Below the pieces are notes generated by a model. That model was not told where the DNA came from, did no database searches, and worked only from the letters and a program-made list of their open reading frames with translations. This document shows positions 38,252 to 48,287 of a stretch of DNA of 64,000 bases, piece after piece. Numbering within the stretch: position 1 is the stretch's first letter; every line of letters begins with the position of its first letter. Origin of the DNA: Mesorhizobium sp. CU3 (GTDB lineage: Bacteria; Pseudomonadota; Alphaproteobacteria; Rhizobiales; Rhizobiaceae); contig NZ_VFWX01000006.1 of NCBI RefSeq assembly GCF_006442965.1, positions 124,001 to 188,000 of the forward strand, given 5' to 3'. The position numbers and the translations under genes are program-made.

Positions 38252-39211
38252 TCACAGTTTCCGCAGCGCCACTTCCTCGACCAGGTGGTTGGCGCCCTTG
38301 CGCAGGATGAGGTCGGCGCGCGCCCTGGTCGGCAAGATGTTCTCGCGCAGGTTCTTTAGGTTGATGTTGGCCCACAGCCCCTCGGCGATCGCCCGCGCGG
38401 CATCTTGCGACAGCTGCGAATAGCGGTGGAAGAAGGAATCGGGGTTGCGGAAGGCGGTCTCGCGCAGCCGCATGAAGCGGGCGATGTACCATTGATGGAT
38501 CAGCGTCTCGTCGGCATCGATATAGATGGCGAAATCGAAGAAGTCCGACAGGAAAGGCACGATCTTGCCGTCCCGCGGCAGCTTGCCCGGCTGTAAGACG
38601 TTGATGCCTTCGAAGATCAGTATGTCGGGACGGTCGATGGTGACGAACTCGCCCGGAATGACGTCGTAGGTCAGGTGTGAATACACCGGGGCGCGTACGC
38701 TGCTTTGCGCCGATTTCATGCCGGACAGGAACCTCAGCAGCGCGCCGACGTCGTAGCTCTCGGGAAAGCCCTTGCGCTCCATCAGGTTTTCGCGGCGCAG
38801 GATCTCGTTGGGCAAAAGGAAGCCGTCGGTGGTGATCAGGTCGACCTTCGGGCTCGACGGCCAGCGCGCCAGCAGCTCCTTCAAGACACGCGCCGTGGTC
38901 GATTTGCCGACCGCGACCGAGCCGGCGATACCGATGATGAAAGGCGTCTTCACCACATCCAGCGCGTTGAAGAAGACCTGGCGCTGCCGGAACAGCAGCT
39001 GGCTTGCCTCGACATGCGCCGAAAGCAGTCGCGACAGCGACAGATAGATGCGCTTGACCTCTTCGAGGTCGACCGGGTCGTTCAGCGAGCGCAGCCGGTC
39101 GATCTCGTCCTCGGTCAGCGTCAACGGCGTGTCGGCGCGGAATTGCGACCATTGCTCGGCCGAGAAGAAACGATAAGGGGAGTATTTCTCGGTAGGAGCA
39201 AGCTGATCCAT
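38252..39211 (-). CDS. coaA: type I pantothenate kinase
   Basis: Phosphorylates pantothenate, the first and controlling step of coenzyme A synthesis. The 319-residue protein begins [21 protein letters not shown], has the P-loop GSVAVGKST (97-105), [12 protein letters not shown], and [14 protein letters not shown], all matching E. coli CoaA. An upstream extension of the open frame runs over hisE and is not coding. It lies 23 bp after hisE on the same strand, at the end of the his operon, as in many alphaproteobacteria. Confidence 0.96.
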   Translation of the reverse strand: MDQLAPTEKYSPYRFFSAEQWSQFRADTPLTLTEDEIDRLRSLNDPVDLEEVKRIYLSLSRLLSAHVEASQLLFRQRQVFFNALDVVKTPFIIGIAGSVAVGKSTTARVLKELLARWPSSPKVDLITTDGFLLPNEILRRENLMERKGFPESYDVGALLRFLSGMKSAQSSVRAPVYSHLTYDVIPGEFVTIDRPDILIFEGINVLQPGKLPRDGKIVPFLSDFFDFAIYIDADETLIHQWYIARFMRLRETAFRNPDSFFHRYSQLSQDAARAIAEGLWANINLKNLRENILPTRARADLILRKGANHLVEEVALRKL

Positions 39212-39234
39212 CGAGTTTCCTGCCTCCCTCGCGG

Positions 39235-39558
39235 TCAGCCCTTGGGCCGCGATGCCTTTTCGGCGATGCCCGAATGGCCGGTGCGGCCTTCGAGCTCTTT
39301 CAGCACGTCGTCCAGCGGAATTCCCGCTATGCCGAGGACGACAAGCCAATGATATATAAGATCGGCGCTTTCCGAAACGAGGGCTTTCCTGTCGCCCTTG
39401 ATGGCGGCGATCACGCTCTCGACCGCCTCCTCGCCGAGCTTCTGCGCCGCCTTGTCCATGCCCTTGGCGAACAGCTTCGCCGTCCACGAGTCCGGGTCGC
39501 CGGAATGGGCGCGCTGATGGATGATCCGTTCCAGTTCGGCGAGCGAAAAGTCTGCCAT
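39235..39558 (-). CDS. hisE: phosphoribosyl-ATP pyrophosphatase
   Basis: A 107-residue all-alpha MazG-like pyrophosphatase: [24 protein letters not shown] holds the acidic Mg-binding residues, then [14 protein letters not shown]. Removes pyrophosphate from PR-ATP in the second step of histidine synthesis. It is free-standing, not fused to HisI, as is usual in alphaproteobacteria. Nine bp separate it from hisF. Confidence 0.96.
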   Translation of the reverse strand: MADFSLAELERIIHQRAHSGDPDSWTAKLFAKGMDKAAQKLGEEAVESVIAAIKGDRKALVSESADLIYHWLVVLGIAGIPLDDVLKELEGRTGHSGIAEKASRPKG

Positions 39559-39567
39559 AACAACCGT

Positions 39568-40359
39568 TTATGCTCGTTCGACAGGTGAGTCCAGCCGCAT
39601 CGGCAGCCCGGCCTTGGCCATATGCGCCTTGGCCTCGGCAATGGTGTAGGTGCCGAAATGGAAGATCGAGGCGGCAAGCACGGCACCCGCATGGCCGTCG
39701 CGGATGCCTTCGACGAGATGATCGAGCGTGCCGACGCCGCCGGAAGCGATCACCGGCGCGCGCACCGCGTCGGCGATGGCGCGCGTCAGAGCGATGTCGT
39801 AGCCGGCCTTGGTGCCGTCGCGGTCCATCGAGGTCAAAAGGATCTCGCCGGCGCCGCGATCGACCATGCGCCGGGCGAAGTCGACCGCGTCGATGCCGGT
39901 CTTCTCGCGCCCGCCATGGGTGAAGATCTCCCAGCGGTCGGCCTCACTGGGCGCCGACACTTTCTTGGCGTCGATGGCGACGACGATGCATTGGTTGCCG
40001 AACTTGTCGGCGGCTTCCGAGACGAAATCGGGATTCTTCACTGCCGCCGTGTTGATCGACACCTTGTCGGCGCCGGCCAGAAGCAGCTTGCGGATGTCGG
40101 CCACCTGGCGCACGCCGCCGCCGACGGTAAGCGGCATGAAGCATTGCTCGGCCGTGCGGGCGACGACGTCGAAGATCGTCTCGCGGTTGTCGGACGATGC
40201 GGTGATGTCGAGGAAGCAGAGCTCGTCGGCGCCGGCCGCGTCATAGGCCTTGGCCGCCTCGACCGGATCGCCGGCATCGATCAGGTCGACGAAATTGACG
40301 CCCTTGACCACGCGGCCGTTCTTGACGTCGAGGCAAGGGATGACGCGGGCCTTCAGCAT
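39568..40359 (-). CDS. hisF: imidazole glycerol phosphate synthase cyclase subunit HisF
   Basis: The 263-residue TIM barrel uses ammonia from HisH to turn PRFAR into imidazole glycerol phosphate and [25 protein letters not shown] has the first catalytic Asp11, and the second (Asp of VVAIDAKK) is in strand 5. [13 protein letters not shown] and [11 protein letters not shown] bind phosphate. The ATG at 40359 shares one base with the preceding gene's stop (TGATG); a GTG one codon earlier is a possible start. Confidence 0.97.
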   Translation of the reverse strand: MLKARVIPCLDVKNGRVVKGVNFVDLIDAGDPVEAAKAYDAAGADELCFLDITASSDNRETIFDVVARTAEQCFMPLTVGGGVRQVADIRKLLLAGADKVSINTAAVKNPDFVSEAADKFGNQCIVVAIDAKKVSAPSEADRWEIFTHGGREKTGIDAVDFARRMVDRGAGEILLTSMDRDGTKAGYDIALTRAIADAVRAPVIASGGVGTLDHLVEGIRDGHAGAVLAASIFHFGTYTIAEAKAHMAKAGLPMRLDSPVERA

Positions 40360-41198
40360 CACTTGGCTTCCATGGTCGAAAGCAGGGTCACCACCAGTTC
40401 GCCGACGAGCGGCGGCACGTCGGCCTTGGGGTCGAAGGCCGGATCATAGGCCGAGATGGTCAGGCCGGCGATCGCCAGCGGCCCGGCAAGGCCGCACATC
40501 GCATCGCGCACCTGCTCGGGCCCCGGTCCGCCGGGCGTGGTGTAGCGGTTGGCCTGCAGTTTTTCCGGATCGTGCACGTCGAGGTCGACATGCATGTGCA
40601 CCTGCTTTGCGCCGTCCGCCTTCAGCCGTTGCGCCGCCGCGGCCCAGCCAGGGCATTCGGTGCGGATGACCGGCAGCTTTTCCAAGAGCTCCTTCTCGGC
40701 CGGGTCGAGGTCGCGGGCGTTGACCAGGATGCTGCGGGCCGGATCGATCGGCTTGAAGCCGGGAATCTGCGCCGCCATCCGCTGCCAGCACAAGCCAAGC
40801 ACGGTGGCGAAAGCCATGCCGTCGAGAAAGCCGGTGGTGGTGGTTTCCGGCGTGTTGAGGTCGCCATGCTGGTCGGCCCAGATGATGGCGTCGGCGCCTT
40901 CGCCGGCCACCGCGCCGGCGGCGGTCAGGCAGTTGCCGGCGAGCACGATCGGAAAACGCTTCTTGTCCAGCGCGATGCGGACCTCGCCCGAAACGGCGTT
41001 GCAGACGGCAAAGCCGGTGCCGATCTCGCGTTCGTCCTCGTCCTCGACCACCTTGCCGATGTCATGCACCTCGACGTCGTGGCCGGCGAGCTTCAGCGCA
41101 TCGGCCAGCCCGCCCGAGATCAGCGCGTCGGGGCCTTGGCCGCAGCCGCCGTGAAAATGGCCGCTGTCATAGGAGGCCAGGATGATCGAGACCTTCAC
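40359..41198 (-). CDS. arginase/agmatinase/formiminoglutamase (ureohydrolase) family protein with an altered metal site
   Basis: A 279-residue ureohydrolase-fold protein. WADQHGD (Asp109, His111, Asp113) and HVDLDVHDP (Asp205, Asp207) match the DAHxD and SxDxDxxDP motifs, giving five of the six Mn ligands. The first motif, normally GGDHS, reads AGNCL, so the sixth ligand is Cys90 rather than His. The catalytic details may therefore differ. It is inside the his operon, overlapping hisA by 4 bp and hisF by 1 bp. A role in arginine, guanidino or formimino compound hydrolysis linked to histidine is only a guess. Confidence 0.82.
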   Translation of the reverse strand: MKVSIILASYDSGHFHGGCGQGPDALISGGLADALKLAGHDVEVHDIGKVVEDEDEREIGTGFAVCNAVSGEVRIALDKKRFPIVLAGNCLTAAGAVAGEGADAIIWADQHGDLNTPETTTTGFLDGMAFATVLGLCWQRMAAQIPGFKPIDPARSILVNARDLDPAEKELLEKLPVIRTECPGWAAAAQRLKADGAKQVHMHVDLDVHDPEKLQANRYTTPGGPGPEQVRDAMCGLAGPLAIAGLTISAYDPAFDPKADVPPLVGELVVTLLSTMEAK

Positions 41199-41941
41199 GC
41201 TCTTGCCTCCGCCGTCTCGCCGCGCAGGATCGCCAGCGCCTCGGCCGGGTCGATGCGTCCGTCATAGAGCGCGCGGCCCGAGATCGCGCCTTCGAGCTTG
41301 CTCGCATCGGGCATGGTCATGCGCACGATGTCGGCGATCGAGGCAAGGCCGCCGGACGCGATCACCGGAATGGACACGGCCTCGGCGAGGTCGATGGTCG
41401 AATCCCAGTTGATGCCGGTCAAAACGCCGTCGCGGTCGATGTCGGTGTAGACAATGGCCGCGACGCCGGCACCTTCGAATTTCTTCGCCAGCTCGATGAC
41501 GCCGAGCTCCGAGGCTTCGGCCCAGCCCTCGACGGCGACCTTGCCGCCCTTGGCGTCGATGCCGACGGCGACCTTGCCCGGGAATGCCTTGCAGGCCTGT
41601 TTCACCAGTTCCGGCTCGCGCACCGCGACGGTGCCGAGGATGACGCGGGCGAGACCACGATCCAGCCAGTCCTCGATCTGCGGCAAGGTGCGGATGCCGC
41701 CGCCGAGTTGTACCGGGTTCTTCGTCGCCTTGAGGATGGCGCCGACGGCTGCCGAGTTGACGCTCTGGCCCTTGAAGGCGCCGTTGAGGTCGACAACATG
41801 CAGCCACTCGAAACCCTGGTCCTCAAAGGCCTTGGCCTGCGCCGCAGGGTCGTCGTTATAGATGGTGGCCGTCGCCATGTCGCCATGCTTCAGGCGCACG
41901 CATTTGCCGTCCTTGAGGTCAATTGCCGGAAACAGGATCAT
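41195..41941 (-). CDS. hisA: ProFAR isomerase HisA
   Basis: Isomerises 5'-ProFAR to PRFAR, fourth step of histidine synthesis. The 248-residue half-barrel repeat protein begins [20 protein letters not shown] with catalytic Asp8, then [36 protein letters not shown] with the second catalytic Asp, and [11 protein letters not shown]. Paralogous to hisF, from which it is separated by the ureohydrolase-like gene. The start overlaps the DUF1330 gene's stop by 1 bp. Confidence 0.97.
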   Translation of the reverse strand: MILFPAIDLKDGKCVRLKHGDMATATIYNDDPAAQAKAFEDQGFEWLHVVDLNGAFKGQSVNSAAVGAILKATKNPVQLGGGIRTLPQIEDWLDRGLARVILGTVAVREPELVKQACKAFPGKVAVGIDAKGGKVAVEGWAEASELGVIELAKKFEGAGVAAIVYTDIDRDGVLTGINWDSTIDLAEAVSIPVIASGGLASIADIVRMTMPDASKLEGAISGRALYDGRIDPAEALAILRGETAEARA

Positions 41942-42231
41942 CAGGCGCCCTCGACGATGGCAAAATGTCCGGTTGAGGCCGCCCGCCTGTGCTTGAGCGC
42001 GCTCTGATAGGCTTGCGAGCGATAGCAGTTCAGCGCGGTCTCGTAGGAATCGAATTCGACCACGACGTGCCGGCCGAAATCCGATCCCTCAGGATTGGTG
42101 ACATCGCCGCCGCGGACCAGATAGCGGCCGCCGAAAGCGGTGATCGCATCGCCGATGGCCTCGCGATAGCGCTGGTAGCCTTGCGGATCGGTGATGGCCA
42201 GCATGACGAGCCAATAGCCCTTCTTGCTCAT
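41941..42231 (-). CDS. DUF1330 family small protein
   Basis: A 96-residue protein of the dimeric alpha/beta-barrel type: [51 protein letters not shown] are the conserved elements of DUF1330. No reaction is known for this family. It sits between hisH and hisA with 2-bp and -1-bp spacings, so it must be translated with the histidine genes. Confidence 0.88.
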   Translation of the reverse strand: MSKKGYWLVMLAITDPQGYQRYREAIGDAITAFGGRYLVRGGDVTNPEGSDFGRHVVVEFDSYETALNCYRSQAYQSALKHRRAASTGHFAIVEGA

Positions 42232-42233
42232 CT

Positions 42234-42884
42234 CTAGGGCCTCCAGCGCAGGAAATTGGTGATCAGCGCGAGGCCGAGCGTCTGGCTTTTCTCGGGGTGG
42301 AACTGCGTGCCGGCGAGATTGTCGCGCGTCACGGCAGCGGTGACCGGCCCGCCATAGTCGGCAGTCGCCAGCACCTCGCCGGAATTCGTCGCATCCAGAT
42401 GATAGGAATGGACGAAATAGGCGTGCAGCCCCTTCGGCCCGGTCTCGATGCCGGAAAACAGCGGGTGTTTTCGCGCAAGCTCGATCGTGTTCCAGCCGAT
42501 CTGCGGGATCTTAAGCGCCGGATCGGCGGGCTGGATCTCCTTGACGTCGCCGCCGATCCAGCCGAGCCCGTTGGTCACGGTCTTTTCCAGCCCGCGCTCA
42601 GACATCAGTTGCATGCCGACGCAAATGCCGAGGAAAGGCCGCGCTTTGCGAAGCGCCACCTCTTCGACCGTCTCCCACATGCCGGCGACGGCATGGAGCC
42701 CGGCGGCGCAATCGGCATAGGCGCCGACACCCGGCAGCACGATGCGGTCGGCGCCGCGCACCCGCTCGGCGTCGGCCGTCAGCTCGATATCAGCGGCAAT
42801 GCCCGCCTCATGCGCGGCGCGCTCGAAGGCTTTGGTGGCCGAGCGCAGATTGCCCGAGCCGTAATCGATGATGGCTACCCGCAT
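42234..42884 (-). CDS. hisH: imidazole glycerol phosphate synthase glutaminase subunit HisH
   Basis: Supplies ammonia from glutamine to HisF. The 216-residue class I glutamine amidotransferase has the nucleophile Cys88 in [11 protein letters not shown], and the His-Glu pair in [10 protein letters not shown] near the C-terminus. [10 protein letters not shown] is the typical N-terminus. It precedes the DUF1330 gene by 2 bp. Confidence 0.97.
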   Translation of the reverse strand: MRVAIIDYGSGNLRSATKAFERAAHEAGIAADIELTADAERVRGADRIVLPGVGAYADCAAGLHAVAGMWETVEEVALRKARPFLGICVGMQLMSERGLEKTVTNGLGWIGGDVKEIQPADPALKIPQIGWNTIELARKHPLFSGIETGPKGLHAYFVHSYHLDATNSGEVLATADYGGPVTAAVTRDNLAGTQFHPEKSQTLGLALITNFLRWRP

Positions 42885-42886
42885 AC

Positions 42887-43363
42887 TCAGGGCCTTCCCG
42901 GCGTATGGGTCAGCCCCAGCGCCATGCCGGTCTGCGGCGGCCGCGCCAAGGACGCGTCGGGTACGATGCGCGGCAGCGGCGCCGGCTCCTCGTCATCCGC
43001 GTCGACCTCCAGCGCATAGCGCATCTCGGCATCGCCGAGATTTTTGGCCTCGACCGCGCCCCATTCGCGCCAGCCGCGGCGGCGCAGCGCCGCGATGCGC
43101 AAGTTCTGGCCTTCGAAGCCGACATAGAGCGAGACCAGCAGCGACAGCATCGATCCGGCCCATTCGAGCCCGAGCTTCTCGCCAACCGCCGACAGCACCG
43201 CCATGACGATGAAGGTCAGTGCCGCCTCGATCCACAGCCGGTTCCAGGCAAGCCAGAGCGGCGAAAACAGCAAGCCGAGCCAGGTGAAGCCGTCGCGCAG
43301 GAAAGCGATGTCCTCGGCTTTCGCGCTGGCCGCCGGCGGCTCCATCACGACATAGATGGCCAT
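42887..43363 (-). CDS. DUF2628 family membrane protein
   Basis: A 158-residue protein: [24 protein letters not shown] (about residues 25-48) is the DUF2628 signature, followed by two or three hydrophobic segments and [17 protein letters not shown]. Function unknown. It lies between hisB and hisH, 2-4 bp from each, and is a regular member of rhizobial his operons. The C-terminus is acidic and proline-rich. Confidence 0.85.
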   Translation of the reverse strand: MAIYVVMEPPAASAKAEDIAFLRDGFTWLGLLFSPLWLAWNRLWIEAALTFIVMAVLSAVGEKLGLEWAGSMLSLLVSLYVGFEGQNLRIAALRRRGWREWGAVEAKNLGDAEMRYALEVDADDEEPAPLPRIVPDASLARPPQTGMALGLTHTPGRP

Positions 43364-43367
43364 AGGG

Positions 43368-43964
43368 CTAGCCTTTCAGGGATCCCTTGGTGGAAGGCAC
43401 CGCGTCGGGCTGGCGCGGGTCGGGCTCCAGCGCGGTGCGCAGCGCCCGCGCCACCGCCTTGAAGCAGGTCTCGGCGATATGATGGTTGTTGGCGCCGTAA
43501 TGGTTGGTCACATGCAGCGTGATGCCGGCATTCTGCGCCAGCGCCTGGAAGAACTCGCGCACCAGCTCGGTGTCGAACGTGCCGATCTTCGGCGACGAGA
43601 AGGCAACGTTCCAGACCAGGAACGGCCGCCCCGACACGTCGATCGCCGCCCTGGTCAGCGTTTCGTCCATGGCAAGGTCGATCGAGGAATAGCGCATGAT
43701 GCCGCGCCGCTCGCCCAGCGCCTTCGCCAGCGCCTGGCCGATGGCGATGCCGGTATCCTCGACGGTGTGGTGGTCGTCAATATGCAGGTCACCCCGGGCG
43801 TTGATCGTCATGTCAATCAGCGAATGCCGCGACAGCTGGTCGAGCATGTGGTCGAAGAAGCCGACGCCGGTCGAAATCTCGGATTTGCCTTTGCCGTCGA
43901 CATGCAAGGAAACCGAAATTTCGGTTTCCTTGGTCTTGCGGCTGACTTCGGCGGAACGCGGCAT
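43368..43964 (-). CDS. hisB: imidazoleglycerol-phosphate dehydratase
   Basis: Dehydrates imidazole glycerol phosphate to imidazole acetol phosphate. A 198-residue Mn enzyme with [28 protein letters not shown] and [17 protein letters not shown], the His-rich metal-binding motifs. It is the dehydratase only; the phosphatase domain fused in E. coli is absent. First gene of this his operon. The 218-bp gap to the divergent hslV must hold both promoters. Confidence 0.96.
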   Translation of the reverse strand: MPRSAEVSRKTKETEISVSLHVDGKGKSEISTGVGFFDHMLDQLSRHSLIDMTINARGDLHIDDHHTVEDTGIAIGQALAKALGERRGIMRYSSIDLAMDETLTRAAIDVSGRPFLVWNVAFSSPKIGTFDTELVREFFQALAQNAGITLHVTNHYGANNHHIAETCFKAVARALRTALEPDPRQPDAVPSTKGSLKG

Positions 43965-44182
43965 CGCTCTGTCCTTGCTGCTCTTACCCGGTGGCCCGGG
44001 CTTGAAAACGAAAGCCTTCTATCAGCATGATCCGGCGATTGCCAGTTGCCATTCCGGGTCGCTACGGGCCTTGGTCCGAGGCGGTTTGCAATCGTTCGCT
44101 ATATGCATACATATGGCCGATCAAAGTCACTCGTACCGCGCCAATCGCCTTTTAAAAGGGATAGCGCGCATCGGAGCATTAA

Positions 44183-44734
44183 ATGTCGAATGAACTCACC
44201 ATGCACGCCACGACCATCGTGACCGTGCGCAAGGGCAACAAGGTCGTGATCGCCGGCGACGGCCAGGTCAGCCTTGGCCAGACCATCATGAAGGGCAATG
44301 CGCGCAAGGTGCGCCGCATCGGCAAGGGCGGCGGCGTCATTGCCGGTTTCGCCGGCGCCACGGCGGACGCCTTCACCTTGCTCGAGCGCCTCGAAGCCAA
44401 GCTCGAGCAATATCCGGACCAACTGACGCGCGCCTGCGTCGAGCTCGCCAAGGACTGGCGCACCGACCGCTATCTGCGCCGCCTGGAAGCGATGATGCTG
44501 GTGGCCGACAAGTCCGTCTCGCTGGCGCTGACCGGCAATGGCGACGTGCTGGAGCCCGAGCATGGCGTCATGGCCATCGGCTCCGGCGGCAATTACGCGC
44601 TTGCCGCGGCGCGTGCGCTGATCGACACCGACAAGGACGCCGAGGAGATCGCCCGCAAGGCGATGCAGATCGCTTCCGACATCTGCGTCTACACCAACAA
44701 CAATTTCGTCGTCGAAACGCTCGATGCCGTCTGA
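44183..44734 (+). CDS. hslV: ATP-dependent protease subunit HslV (ClpQ)
   Basis: The proteasome-like peptidase of HslUV. The precursor is 183 residues; the short propeptide MSNELTMHA is removed to expose Thr10 ([20 protein letters not shown]) as the N-terminal nucleophile. [14 protein letters not shown] and [11 protein letters not shown] close the domain. Two genes lie between it and hslU, its ATPase partner. I found no convincing heat-shock promoter in the upstream gap. Confidence 0.97.
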   Translation: MSNELTMHATTIVTVRKGNKVVIAGDGQVSLGQTIMKGNARKVRRIGKGGGVIAGFAGATADAFTLLERLEAKLEQYPDQLTRACVELAKDWRTDRYLRRLEAMMLVADKSVSLALTGNGDVLEPEHGVMAIGSGGNYALAAARALIDTDKDAEEIARKAMQIASDICVYTNNNFVVETLDAV

Positions 44735-45251
44735 GCGCGTTCAGCCATATGATTTTCGGCCGGTCACGGAAAAAGACCTGCCGATGATCGCCGGCTGGCT
44801 GAGCGAGCCGCATGTCGCCCAATGGTGGGACGATCCGGAAAAAGAGATCGCCGAAATCCGCGAGCACATCGACTCGGTCTCGGTCGAACCGCTGATCGTC
44901 GAGCTCGACGGCCGGCCGATCGCCTATCTGCAGAGCTACGATCCGCATATGGAGGACGACCATCCCTATGCGGACCAGCCCTTCGGCACTCTGGGCATTG
45001 ATCTAACGATCGGCCTGCCGGAGCTGGTCAGCATCGGCCATGGCTCGGCCATCGCGCGTCAATTCGTCGAGGAGCTGTTCGAGGAAGGCGCGCCGCGCGT
45101 CATCATCGATCCGCATCCCGACAATGGCCGCGCCATCCGCGCCTACGAGAAGGCCGGCTTCAGGCCGATCGGCCGCAGGCAATCGCAATATGGGGACGTC
45201 GTGCTGATGGCCGTCGACGCGGCCGAGGACGAGGAAAATCTGGGGGACTGA
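44724..45251 (+). CDS. GNAT family N-acetyltransferase, AAC(6')-like
   Basis: A 175-residue acetyltransferase: [25 protein letters not shown] at the start, [23 protein letters not shown] (acetyl-CoA loop), and [19 protein letters not shown]. These match the AacA4/AAC(6')-Ib and siderophore-acyltransferase-like (AlcB) group. Real substrate unknown; resistance should not be assumed. It overlaps hslV by 11 bp and the next gene by 1 bp, so it is in the hslVU operon. Confidence 0.85.
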   Translation: MPSERVQPYDFRPVTEKDLPMIAGWLSEPHVAQWWDDPEKEIAEIREHIDSVSVEPLIVELDGRPIAYLQSYDPHMEDDHPYADQPFGTLGIDLTIGLPELVSIGHGSAIARQFVEELFEEGAPRVIIDPHPDNGRAIRAYEKAGFRPIGRRQSQYGDVVLMAVDAAEDEENLGD

Positions 45252-45844
45252 TGAGCGAAGAGGACAAGACGCTGTCGGCCTATGAGGACAGCTGGCGCAT
45301 GGGCTTGCTCATCGTACTGGCGCTGATCGTCTTCCAGGCCGGCGTGCTCTACGGCATGGGCCATCCGCCGATCTGCACCTGCGGCTACGTGAAACTCTGG
45401 CACGGCGTGGTCAACAGCTCGGAGAACTCCCAGCACATCGCCGACTGGTACACCTTCTCCCATATCATCCACGGCTTCCTGTTCTACGCGCTGGCCTGGG
45501 CGCTGTTTCCGCGCTCGCCGGTGGGCTTAAGGCTCGCCTTCGCCGTCCTCATCGAAGGCGGCTGGGAGATCCTGGAAAACAGCCCCTTCATCATCGAGCG
45601 CTACCGCGCCGGCACCATTTCGCTGAACTACTACGGCGATTCGATCATCAATTCGGTGTCCGACACGCTGTTCATGGCGCTGGGATTTGTGATGGCGCGA
45701 AAGCTACCTATATGGGTGATCGTGGCCCTGGCGCTCAGCTTCGAGCTCGGCACGGGCTACATCATCCGGGACAATCTGACGCTCAACGTGATTATGCTGC
45801 TGCATCCGTTCGAGTCCATCCGGCAGTGGCAAAGTGGAATTTGA
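45251..45844 (+). CDS. DUF2585 family membrane protein
   Basis: A 197-residue protein with about four hydrophobic segments. [16 protein letters not shown] and [23 protein letters not shown], then [17 protein letters not shown] are the DUF2585 motifs; conserved His and Glu residues suggest a metal or membrane-enzyme site. Function unknown. It lies 5 bp upstream of hslU. Confidence 0.85.
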   Translation: MSEEDKTLSAYEDSWRMGLLIVLALIVFQAGVLYGMGHPPICTCGYVKLWHGVVNSSENSQHIADWYTFSHIIHGFLFYALAWALFPRSPVGLRLAFAVLIEGGWEILENSPFIIERYRAGTISLNYYGDSIINSVSDTLFMALGFVMARKLPIWVIVALALSFELGTGYIIRDNLTLNVIMLLHPFESIRQWQSGI

Positions 45845-45849
45845 GTAGT

Positions 45850-47160
45850 ATGAGCACCTTTTCTCCCCGTGAAATCGTTTCGGAACTCGACCGCTTCATC
45901 ATCGGCCAGAAGGACGCCAAGCGCGCCGTGGCCATCGCCTTGCGCAACCGCTGGCGCCGCCAGCAGCTGGAAGGCCAGATGCGCGAAGAGGTGATGCCGA
46001 AGAACATCCTGATGATAGGCCCGACCGGTGTCGGCAAGACCGAGATCTCGCGCCGCCTGGCGCGGCTCGCCGGCGCGCCCTTCGTCAAGGTCGAGGCGAC
46101 CAAGTTCACCGAGGTCGGCTATGTCGGCCGCGACGTCGAGCAGATCGTGCGCGACCTTGTCGAGGTCGCCATCGGCCTGGCCCGCGAGAAGATGCGCGAG
46201 GACGTCAAGGCGCGCGCCCAGATCAACGCCGAGGAGCGCGTCCTGGAAGCGCTGGTCGGCAAGACCGCGAGCCCGGCGACCCGCGACAGCTTCAAGAAGA
46301 AGCTGCGCGACGGCGAGCTCGACGACAAGGAAATCGAGATCGAGGTGGCCGATACCGGCACCGGCGGCATGCCCGGCTTCGAGATCCCCGGCATGCCGGG
46401 CGGCAATGTCGGCGTGCTCAACATCAACGACATGCTGTCGAAGGCGATGGGCGGCCGCAAGACCAAGACCCGCAAGACGACTGTGCGCGATTCCTACACG
46501 CTGCTGGTCAACGACGAGTCCGACAAGCTGCTCGACCAGGACGAGGTGGTGCGCCAGGCGCTGGAATCGGCCGAGAATGACGGCATCGTCTTCCTCGACG
46601 AGATCGACAAGATCGCCGCCAGGAGCGACATTTCGGGCGGCCCTTCGCGCGAAGGCGTGCAGCGCGACCTGCTGCCGCTGGTCGAAGGCACGACGGTCGC
46701 GACCAAATACGGGCCGGTGAAGACCGACCATATATTGTTCATCGCCTCGGGCGCCTTCCATGTCTCCAAGCCGTCCGACCTTCTGCCGGAGCTGCAGGGT
46801 CGCCTGCCGATCCGCGTCGAATTGCGCGCGCTTGAGAAGGAGGACTTCGTCCGCATCCTCACCGAGACCGAAGCGAGCCTCATCAAGCAGTATATCGCGC
46901 TGATGAAGACCGAAGGCGTCGAACTGAGCTTCACCGACGACGCCATCGATTCGCTTGCCGGCATCGCCGTCGACCTCAACGCCAGCGTCGAGAACATCGG
47001 CGCAAGGCGCCTGCAGACGGTGATGGAGCGGGTGCTCGACGAGATCTCCTACGACGCGCCGGACCGCAACGGCACAAAGGTCGTCATCGACGCCGCCTAT
47101 GTTGAGAAGCATGTCGGCGACCTGTCGCGCAACACCGACCTGTCGCGCTTCATCCTCTGA
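45850..47160 (+). CDS. hslU: ATP-dependent protease ATPase subunit HslU (ClpY)
   Basis: The AAA+ unfoldase that feeds proteins to HslV. A 436-residue protein with Walker A GPTGVGKT (57-64), the pore motif region [15 protein letters not shown], Walker [15 protein letters not shown], sensor GRLPIRVEL, and the C-terminal DLSRFIL that docks into HslV. The I-domain spans roughly residues 110-240. The start [10 protein letters not shown] at 45850 fits the family; the open frame extends upstream over the DUF2585 gene. Confidence 0.97.
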   Translation: MSTFSPREIVSELDRFIIGQKDAKRAVAIALRNRWRRQQLEGQMREEVMPKNILMIGPTGVGKTEISRRLARLAGAPFVKVEATKFTEVGYVGRDVEQIVRDLVEVAIGLAREKMREDVKARAQINAEERVLEALVGKTASPATRDSFKKKLRDGELDDKEIEIEVADTGTGGMPGFEIPGMPGGNVGVLNINDMLSKAMGGRKTKTRKTTVRDSYTLLVNDESDKLLDQDEVVRQALESAENDGIVFLDEIDKIAARSDISGGPSREGVQRDLLPLVEGTTVATKYGPVKTDHILFIASGAFHVSKPSDLLPELQGRLPIRVELRALEKEDFVRILTETEASLIKQYIALMKTEGVELSFTDDAIDSLAGIAVDLNASVENIGARRLQTVMERVLDEISYDAPDRNGTKVVIDAAYVEKHVGDLSRNTDLSRFIL

Positions 47161-47171
47161 TTCCTCTCTCG

Positions 47172-47203
47172 ATTTCGGGCTGGCTTTGCGGCTGGCCCGA
47201 AAT
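47172..47203 (+). other. hairpin downstream of hslU
   Basis: ATTTCGGGC (47172-47180) pairs with GCCCGAAAT (47195-47203). There is no U-tract, so it may be a weak or rho-assisted terminator or simply an mRNA 3'-end stabiliser for the hslVU operon. Confidence 0.4.
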
Positions 47204-47318
47204 TCGAAGTGTGGCCAAATGGAAGCATCTGGCCACCATTCGCAGTGGCAGGCTGAAGGCTTCTCTCGACTCTGCCGTGCGCTTTTCCTAGTTTGCCGCC
47301 GGTTAAAGGCGGCGGCTT

Positions 47319-48278
47319 ATGAAGAAATACATACTACTCCTGGCGGGTCTTGCGCTGGCGGCGGCGGTGGCAACGGCGGATGCCGCAACCATGGTGCCGC
47401 CGGGCAACCGCAACAGCGTGCAGCCGGATATTCCGGGCGCCTCCAGCCGGCGCACCCAGGCCACCAACACCACCTTCCAGGCCAAGTACCGCAAGGTCTA
47501 TGCGCTGTTGCAGAACGACGCCGACCTGCGCGCCAAGATCAGGAAGGCGGCCGCCGCCTACGGCATCGATCCGATGCATATCGTTGGCGCCATCGTCGGC
47601 GAGCACACCTACAATGTCGATGCCTATGACCGGCTGCAGACCTACTACGTCAAGGCGATCTCCTATCTGTCGAGCAAGCTGACCTTTGCCTATGAGGGCG
47701 AGGACGTCACCGACTTCATCCAGCGGCCGCAATTCAAGAAATGCGCCGGCATGAGCGACAGCTACGATTTGTGGGAATGCCGCGAAGAGGTCTGGAACCA
47801 TGAATTCCGCGGCAAGACTGTCGGCGGCGAGGATTTCCCCAACGACCGCTTCGGCGCCACCTTCTTCCAGCCTTACTATGCCGGCCAGACTTTTGGCCTC
47901 GGCCAGCTGAACCCGCTGACGGCGCTGCAGATGAGCGACCTGGTGCACAAAGTCTCGGGCCTGCCCAAGCTCGATGTCGGCGATCCCAACACGGTCTACA
48001 AGACCATCATGGATCCGGACCTGACGCTGCCTTATGTCGCCGCGACGATCAAGAAGTCGATCGATGCCTATAGGAACATCGCGGGCTTCGATATCTCGCA
48101 CAATCCGGGCCTGACCGCGACGCTATACAACGTCGGCAATCCAGAGCAGCGCGCCTATGCGCTGAAGGCCGAGAACGACAAGCGCCGCGCCGCGGGCGAG
48201 CCGGAAAAGCTACCCGAGGAGAACTATTACGGCTGGCTGGTCAACGACAAGCTGGACGAGCTGAAGGCGCTGTTCTAG
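47319..48278 (+). CDS. DUF1402 family secreted protein
   Basis: A 319-residue protein with a clear signal peptide (MKKYILLLAGLALAAAVATADA, cleavage near residue 22). The mature part has FQAKYRKVYALLQNDADLRAKI, GIDPMHIVGAIVGEHTYNVD, a Glu within a lysozyme-like sequence context, YYAGQTFGLGQLNPLTALQMSD and LYNVGNPEQRA. It belongs to DUF1402, found in rhizobia, and the G-Q-L-N motif hints at a transglycosylase-like fold. That function is inferred only. Probably periplasmic. Confidence 0.78.
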   Translation: MKKYILLLAGLALAAAVATADAATMVPPGNRNSVQPDIPGASSRRTQATNTTFQAKYRKVYALLQNDADLRAKIRKAAAAYGIDPMHIVGAIVGEHTYNVDAYDRLQTYYVKAISYLSSKLTFAYEGEDVTDFIQRPQFKKCAGMSDSYDLWECREEVWNHEFRGKTVGGEDFPNDRFGATFFQPYYAGQTFGLGQLNPLTALQMSDLVHKVSGLPKLDVGDPNTVYKTIMDPDLTLPYVAATIKKSIDAYRNIAGFDISHNPGLTATLYNVGNPEQRAYALKAENDKRRAAGEPEKLPEENYYGWLVNDKLDELKALF

Positions 48279-48287
48279 CCGTTTCGC

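Noticed and set aside
43965-44182. Heat-shock (RpoH) promoter for hslV
   Set aside because: CTTGAA at 44001 lacks a -10 element at correct spacing (12 bp to the nearest candidate), and no better match was found.
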